From Fictibacillus arsenicus (GTDB lineage Bacteria > Bacillota > Bacilli > Bacillales > Fictibacillaceae): a stretch of DNA of 64,000 nt. The DNA is taken from the NCBI RefSeq assembly GCF_001999465.1, contig NZ_MQMF01000004.1, forward strand, positions 124,001-188,000, in the 5' to 3' direction. Of the stretch, positions 61,230 to 64,000 are shown in pieces (the stretch's first letter is position 1; every line of letters begins with the position of its first letter). A program made the position numbers and the translations under genes. A model generated the notes under the pieces. The model saw only the letters and a program-made list of their open reading frames with translations. It ran no database searches and was not told the origin of the DNA.

Positions 61230-62306
61230 TCACTGCTCCAATAAAGGCAGTTTCAACAATTTATCATCTCCTTCTCGCGGAGAGCCTCTTCCGTCCCGGT
61301 TATTCGTAATCGTATATAATGCGTTACCTTCAATCAGCACATCACGCATTCTCCCTGCACTTTGAAAAAAAGTATCGACCGTTTTCACAGTCAGATCAAA
61401 CACTAAAATTTGTTCACCGCGTAAATTCGATACATAGATTTTGTTATCTGTAATGGCCATTCCCGATGGAGCCCACGTGACATCCCCTGAATGAAAGATC
61501 GGCGAAACCATGCCAGATTCTTGTTCATCACCTTCAATAACCGGCCAACCGTAGTTTTTTCCAGGCTCGATTAAATTAATTTCGTCATGTGCAGACTGTC
61601 CATGCTCAGAGCTATAAAGATTTCCGTTCTGGTCCCAGGCTAGCCCTTGCGGATTTCGATGGCCATATGAATAAACAAGAGAATTATTAAATGGATTATC
61701 GCCCGGAATCTTCCCATCCATCTCCATGCGTAAGATCTTCCCAGCTAACGTTTGAAGGTTTTGAGCATTTTCCGGATTCCCTGCATCGCCAGCGGTAGCG
61801 TACAACTTCCCATCAGGGCCAATTTTAATTCGTCCGCCGTTATGGATTCTGCCTCCTGGGATTCCATCGAGAATGATTCCTTTTTCCGTCCATGTATTAC
61901 CGGTCAATTCCAGCACAATTATTCGGTTAAAAACAACACCATCCTCTCTATAGGTATGGTACGCAATCGCTTCTCGGGAAGTATCAAAGTCAGGGGCAAG
62001 TATGAAACCTAACAAACCTCCCTCTCCACTGTGCAGAATTTTCTTTGTAACTTCCATATTTTGAACCGTTTTTGTTCCGCTATCACCATCAACTTTGACA
62101 ATATAGCCAGGTCGTTGGCTTAAATAAAAGGTGTTATTCTGTTTTGTAATATTCCAGGGTATGTCCAAATCTGTTGTAATCACCTCAGCTTGTCTTGCAA
62201 GAACTTCTACTGTATCCTTCTCGCTTTCCTCGGATGTATTTTTGCCATCATTGAAGCATCCTTGAAGTAATAAAACCGAAACTAAAATGAATAAAAACCT
62301 TTTCAA
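61230..62306 (-). CDS. PQQ-dependent sugar dehydrogenase-like lipoprotein
   Basis: This 358-residue lipoprotein has a lipobox LLQGC with Cys17, followed by an acidic linker and a six-bladed propeller of the glucose/sorbosone dehydrogenase type. GGRIHNGGRIKIGPDGKLY contains the catalytic-type histidine, and YSYGHRNPQGLAWD and SSEHGQSAHDEIN are family signatures. It would oxidise aldose sugars outside the membrane if supplied with PQQ, but many homologues in Bacillus have unproven activity. The start is TTG 62306 with GGGGGTG 6 nt upstream. Confidence 0.85.
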   Translation of the reverse strand: MKRFLFILVSVLLLQGCFNDGKNTSEESEKDTVEVLARQAEVITTDLDIPWNITKQNNTFYLSQRPGYIVKVDGDSGTKTVQNMEVTKKILHSGEGGLLGFILAPDFDTSREAIAYHTYREDGVVFNRIIVLELTGNTWTEKGIILDGIPGGRIHNGGRIKIGPDGKLYATAGDAGNPENAQNLQTLAGKILRMEMDGKIPGDNPFNNSLVYSYGHRNPQGLAWDQNGNLYSSEHGQSAHDEINLIEPGKNYGWPVIEGDEQESGMVSPIFHSGDVTWAPSGMAITDNKIYVSNLRGEQILVFDLTVKTVDTFFQSAGRMRDVLIEGNALYTITNNRDGRGSPREGDDKLLKLPLLEQ

Positions 62307-62440
62307 TGCCAACACCCCCATTTCATAATTTTCATCCCTAAAAATAGTTTAGCCAGATTATTAATGAATCTAACAAACGAACTTTATTATAAAAAATTAT
62401 ACCATTTTAATGAGATTGCTTCTGTTTTACAAAATGAAAA

Positions 62441-62466
62441 AAGGAACTCCATACTGCGAGCTCCTT
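62441..62466. terminator. Terminator
   Basis: AAGGAACTC and GAGCTCCTT pair (one G-U on the minus strand), with T following on both strands; it ends the broken dehydrogenase gene. Confidence 0.7.
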
Positions 62467-62507
62467 CTTAAAACTGATCCGATTATAAGATAAATCCCAT
62501 TCACTCT

Positions 62508-63476
62508 TCATATCGTGATAACTACTTTCCCTTGAGCGTGTCCTTCTTCAAAGTACCTAAAAGCCTCGGATACTTCACTTAAATTGTAACATCTATCAAT
62601 AACAGGTTTTACTTTGCCGGTCTCAAGAAGTTCTTTCACATAAATTAGATCCTTTTGGTTTTGCCTTTATAAGAAGGTACTTATCTTCTTACTCCCTGTC
62701 ATTGATATCCAAGGACCTAGAAACATAGCTTGGGACAATTGAGAGCTTGAACCTCCTACATGAATAAAAATCCCATTAGGTTTTAATGCTCTTTTATAAA
62801 CTGAAATTGGCTGAGATCCATTAACACCAAGAATCAGATCATACCGGTCAATCTTTCCAAAAAAATCCTCTTTCGTATAATCTATTATATTGTCTGCACC
62901 ATTTGAACGCGCAATGCCTAAGTTTCTGGAACTGCATACAGCTGTTACCTCTGCTCCAAATGATTTTGCAACCTGAACAGCAAATGTCCCTACACCGCCA
63001 GAGGCACCATAAATCAAAACTTTTTGACCTGTCTGGATTTTACCTTTATCTCGCAGACTTTGAAGGGCAGTAACTGCTGCCATCGGTACCGCAGCGGCTT
63101 CTTCGAAAGATAGATTGGCTGGTTTCATTGCTAATGCACTTTCGGCTGCAGATACATATTCAGCATAACCACCCCACCCACAACTTGATAGATCACCGAA
63201 CACTTCATCACCCGGCTTAAACTGTTTTACATCTTTTCCAACAGCTTCCACCCGCCCGGCTATGTCACCTCCGGGTATTGGGTATTTTGGTTTTGTGAGA
63301 CCGAAAGCAAAGCGGGCCAAGAACGGTTCTCCTTTTAAAAGAACCAGATTGCCATAATTTAAGGATGATGCATGAACCTTCACTAGTACTTGATTGTCCT
63401 TTGGAATAGGCTTTTCTACTTCTTCAAATCGAAGTACATCAGGTGAACCATATTTGTTACAAACGATAGCTTTCAT
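62508..63476 (-). pseudogene. Quinone reductase-like medium-chain dehydrogenase broken by TAA
   Basis: A single frame from ATG 63476 (AAGGGGGAA upstream) to TGA 62508-62510 encodes a zinc-free NAD(P)-dependent alcohol dehydrogenase/quinone oxidoreductase of about 322 residues. It contains an in-frame TAA at 62667-62669. Before it are IPGGDIAGRVEAVGKDVK and KVLIYGASGGVGTFAVQVAK, the nucleotide-binding loop. After it is a normal C-terminus, QKDLIYVKELLETGKVKPVI onward, ending GKVVITI. The truncated product lacks about 53 residues that help form the substrate pocket and dimer, so it is probably inactive. One base change would restore it. Confidence 0.82.
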
Positions 63477-63745
63477 AACATTCCCCCTTTTTAATAAAGA
63501 CAACTAAAGACCCATTAATTAAAGATATTCATTTAAAAGTATGAAAGACTTATTGATAAAGAAACATTTGGTATTAGTTAATCGAATTCCCTTTTTTAGC
63601 GACTGCTTATATATCTAGGCAGTTTCAAAGCCAAATGCGCATCTTGCTTTAAAAAAGTTTTATGACTGGGCATTTAAACAAGCAATATCTATTTGATAGC
63701 CATTGTTTATAGAAGGGGAAACTTTTAAAAAGGAGATTGAATTAT

Positions 63746-64000
63746 TTGGAGTTAGAAAAATTTGTTGATCCTCTTCCCATTCCTTCTATAATTATGCCAA
63801 AGGAACAATATAAAGGGGAACCGTTGTATGAGGTACGTATGATCGAGACACTGCACAAGTTTCATAGAGATCTGCCTGCAGCAAAAGTATGGGGCTACAA
63901 TGGGCTAGTGCCTGGTCCAACATTTAATGTTGAAAGAAATCAGTCTATATATGTGAGATGGACAAACCATTTACCCCTTAAGCATTTTTTACCTGTTGAT
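63746..64000 (+). CDS. cotA: Spore coat multicopper oxidase CotA-like (partial)
   Basis: Starting at TTG 63746 (AAGGAG 10 nt upstream), the frame runs off the right edge after 85 codons. LEKFVDPLPIPSIIMPKE, HKFHRDLPAAKVWGYNGLVP and GPTFNVERN closely follow the start of B. subtilis CotA. CotA is an outer spore-coat laccase that oxidises phenols and bilirubin and helps form the brown pigment. The copper-binding histidines lie beyond the window. The upstream gene-free stretch 63477-63745 has no clear sporulation promoter that I can assign. Confidence 0.85.
   Translation, partial: MELEKFVDPLPIPSIIMPKEQYKGEPLYEVRMIETLHKFHRDLPAAKVWGYNGLVPGPTFNVERNQSIYVRWTNHLPLKHFLPVD

Overview
The window reads as chromosome of a spore-forming Bacillaceae bacterium, most likely Fictibacillus or a close relative. 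The genus is an inference; the family rests on CotA, TasA/CalY-type and RsbR-type proteins, a T-box leader, strong AGGAGG ribosome sites, several TTG starts and moderately low GC. No rRNA, tRNA, CRISPR array, prophage or intact transposase was seen. The cotA-like gene (right edge) and a DUF6526 gene (left edge) run off the window.

Layout. 0-9.7 kb: ArsR-controlled ABC exporter, SIMPL protein, P1 and M19 peptidases, glnS, a frameshifted lipoprotein gene, an M15 cell-wall peptidase and an RsbR-like STAS protein. 9.8-13.5 kb: an MFS exporter with a hairpin leader, next to a three-gene heme/flavin oxygenase operon like the dimethylamine monooxygenase systems. 13.8-17.8 kb: a secreted protein pair, a VOC protein and an ECF sigma/anti-sigma pair. 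17.9-20.2 kb: an AT-rich islet with a SAMHD1-like HD phosphohydrolase divergent from a CYTH/TTM triphosphatase. 20.3-34 kb: L,D-transpeptidase, an acetyltransferase broken by a stop, an isoleucine T-box with brnQ, xpaC-telA, WGR protein, a duplicated structured non-coding repeat, a tandem P-loop ATPase, futalosine-pathway genes mqnB-mqnD, an rRNA methyltransferase and recQ. 34-51.4 kb: ASCH protein, DUF3311/SSS symporter, LytTR/DUF3021 pair, ferritin-like/peroxiredoxin pair, two hotdog thioesterases (one behind a cobalamin riboswitch), PhoD-type phosphatase, threonine aldolase and a GntP permease. 51.4-54.8 kb: repeats, a small inverted-repeat element carrying a NUDIX gene, a TasA/CalY remnant and a VWA/HTH pair. 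54.8-64 kb: two flavoenzymes, secreted and lipoprotein enzymes, an M6 metalloprotease, a broken quinone-reductase-like gene and cotA.

Most interesting signals. (1) A 968-bp element at 51615-52582 has 23-bp terminal inverted repeats and a 9-bp target duplication. It sits in the loop of a former terminator hairpin and carries its own terminators around a NUDIX gene. (2) Four intergenic arrays (about 35.0, 37.6, 38.9 and 54.7 kb) have repeat units of 20-21 bp, about two helical turns, and loosely related sequences. (3) A complete cobalamin riboswitch with its own promoter lies in front of an acyl-CoA thioesterase. (4) The HD-phosphohydrolase/CYTH pair could be linked biochemically through tripolyphosphate. 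(5) A 25-nt palindrome lies in frame inside recQ. (6) A 125-bp tandem non-coding repeat has compensatory changes in a hairpin. Five genes are visibly broken (two frameshifts, two internal TAA codons, one 5' truncation).
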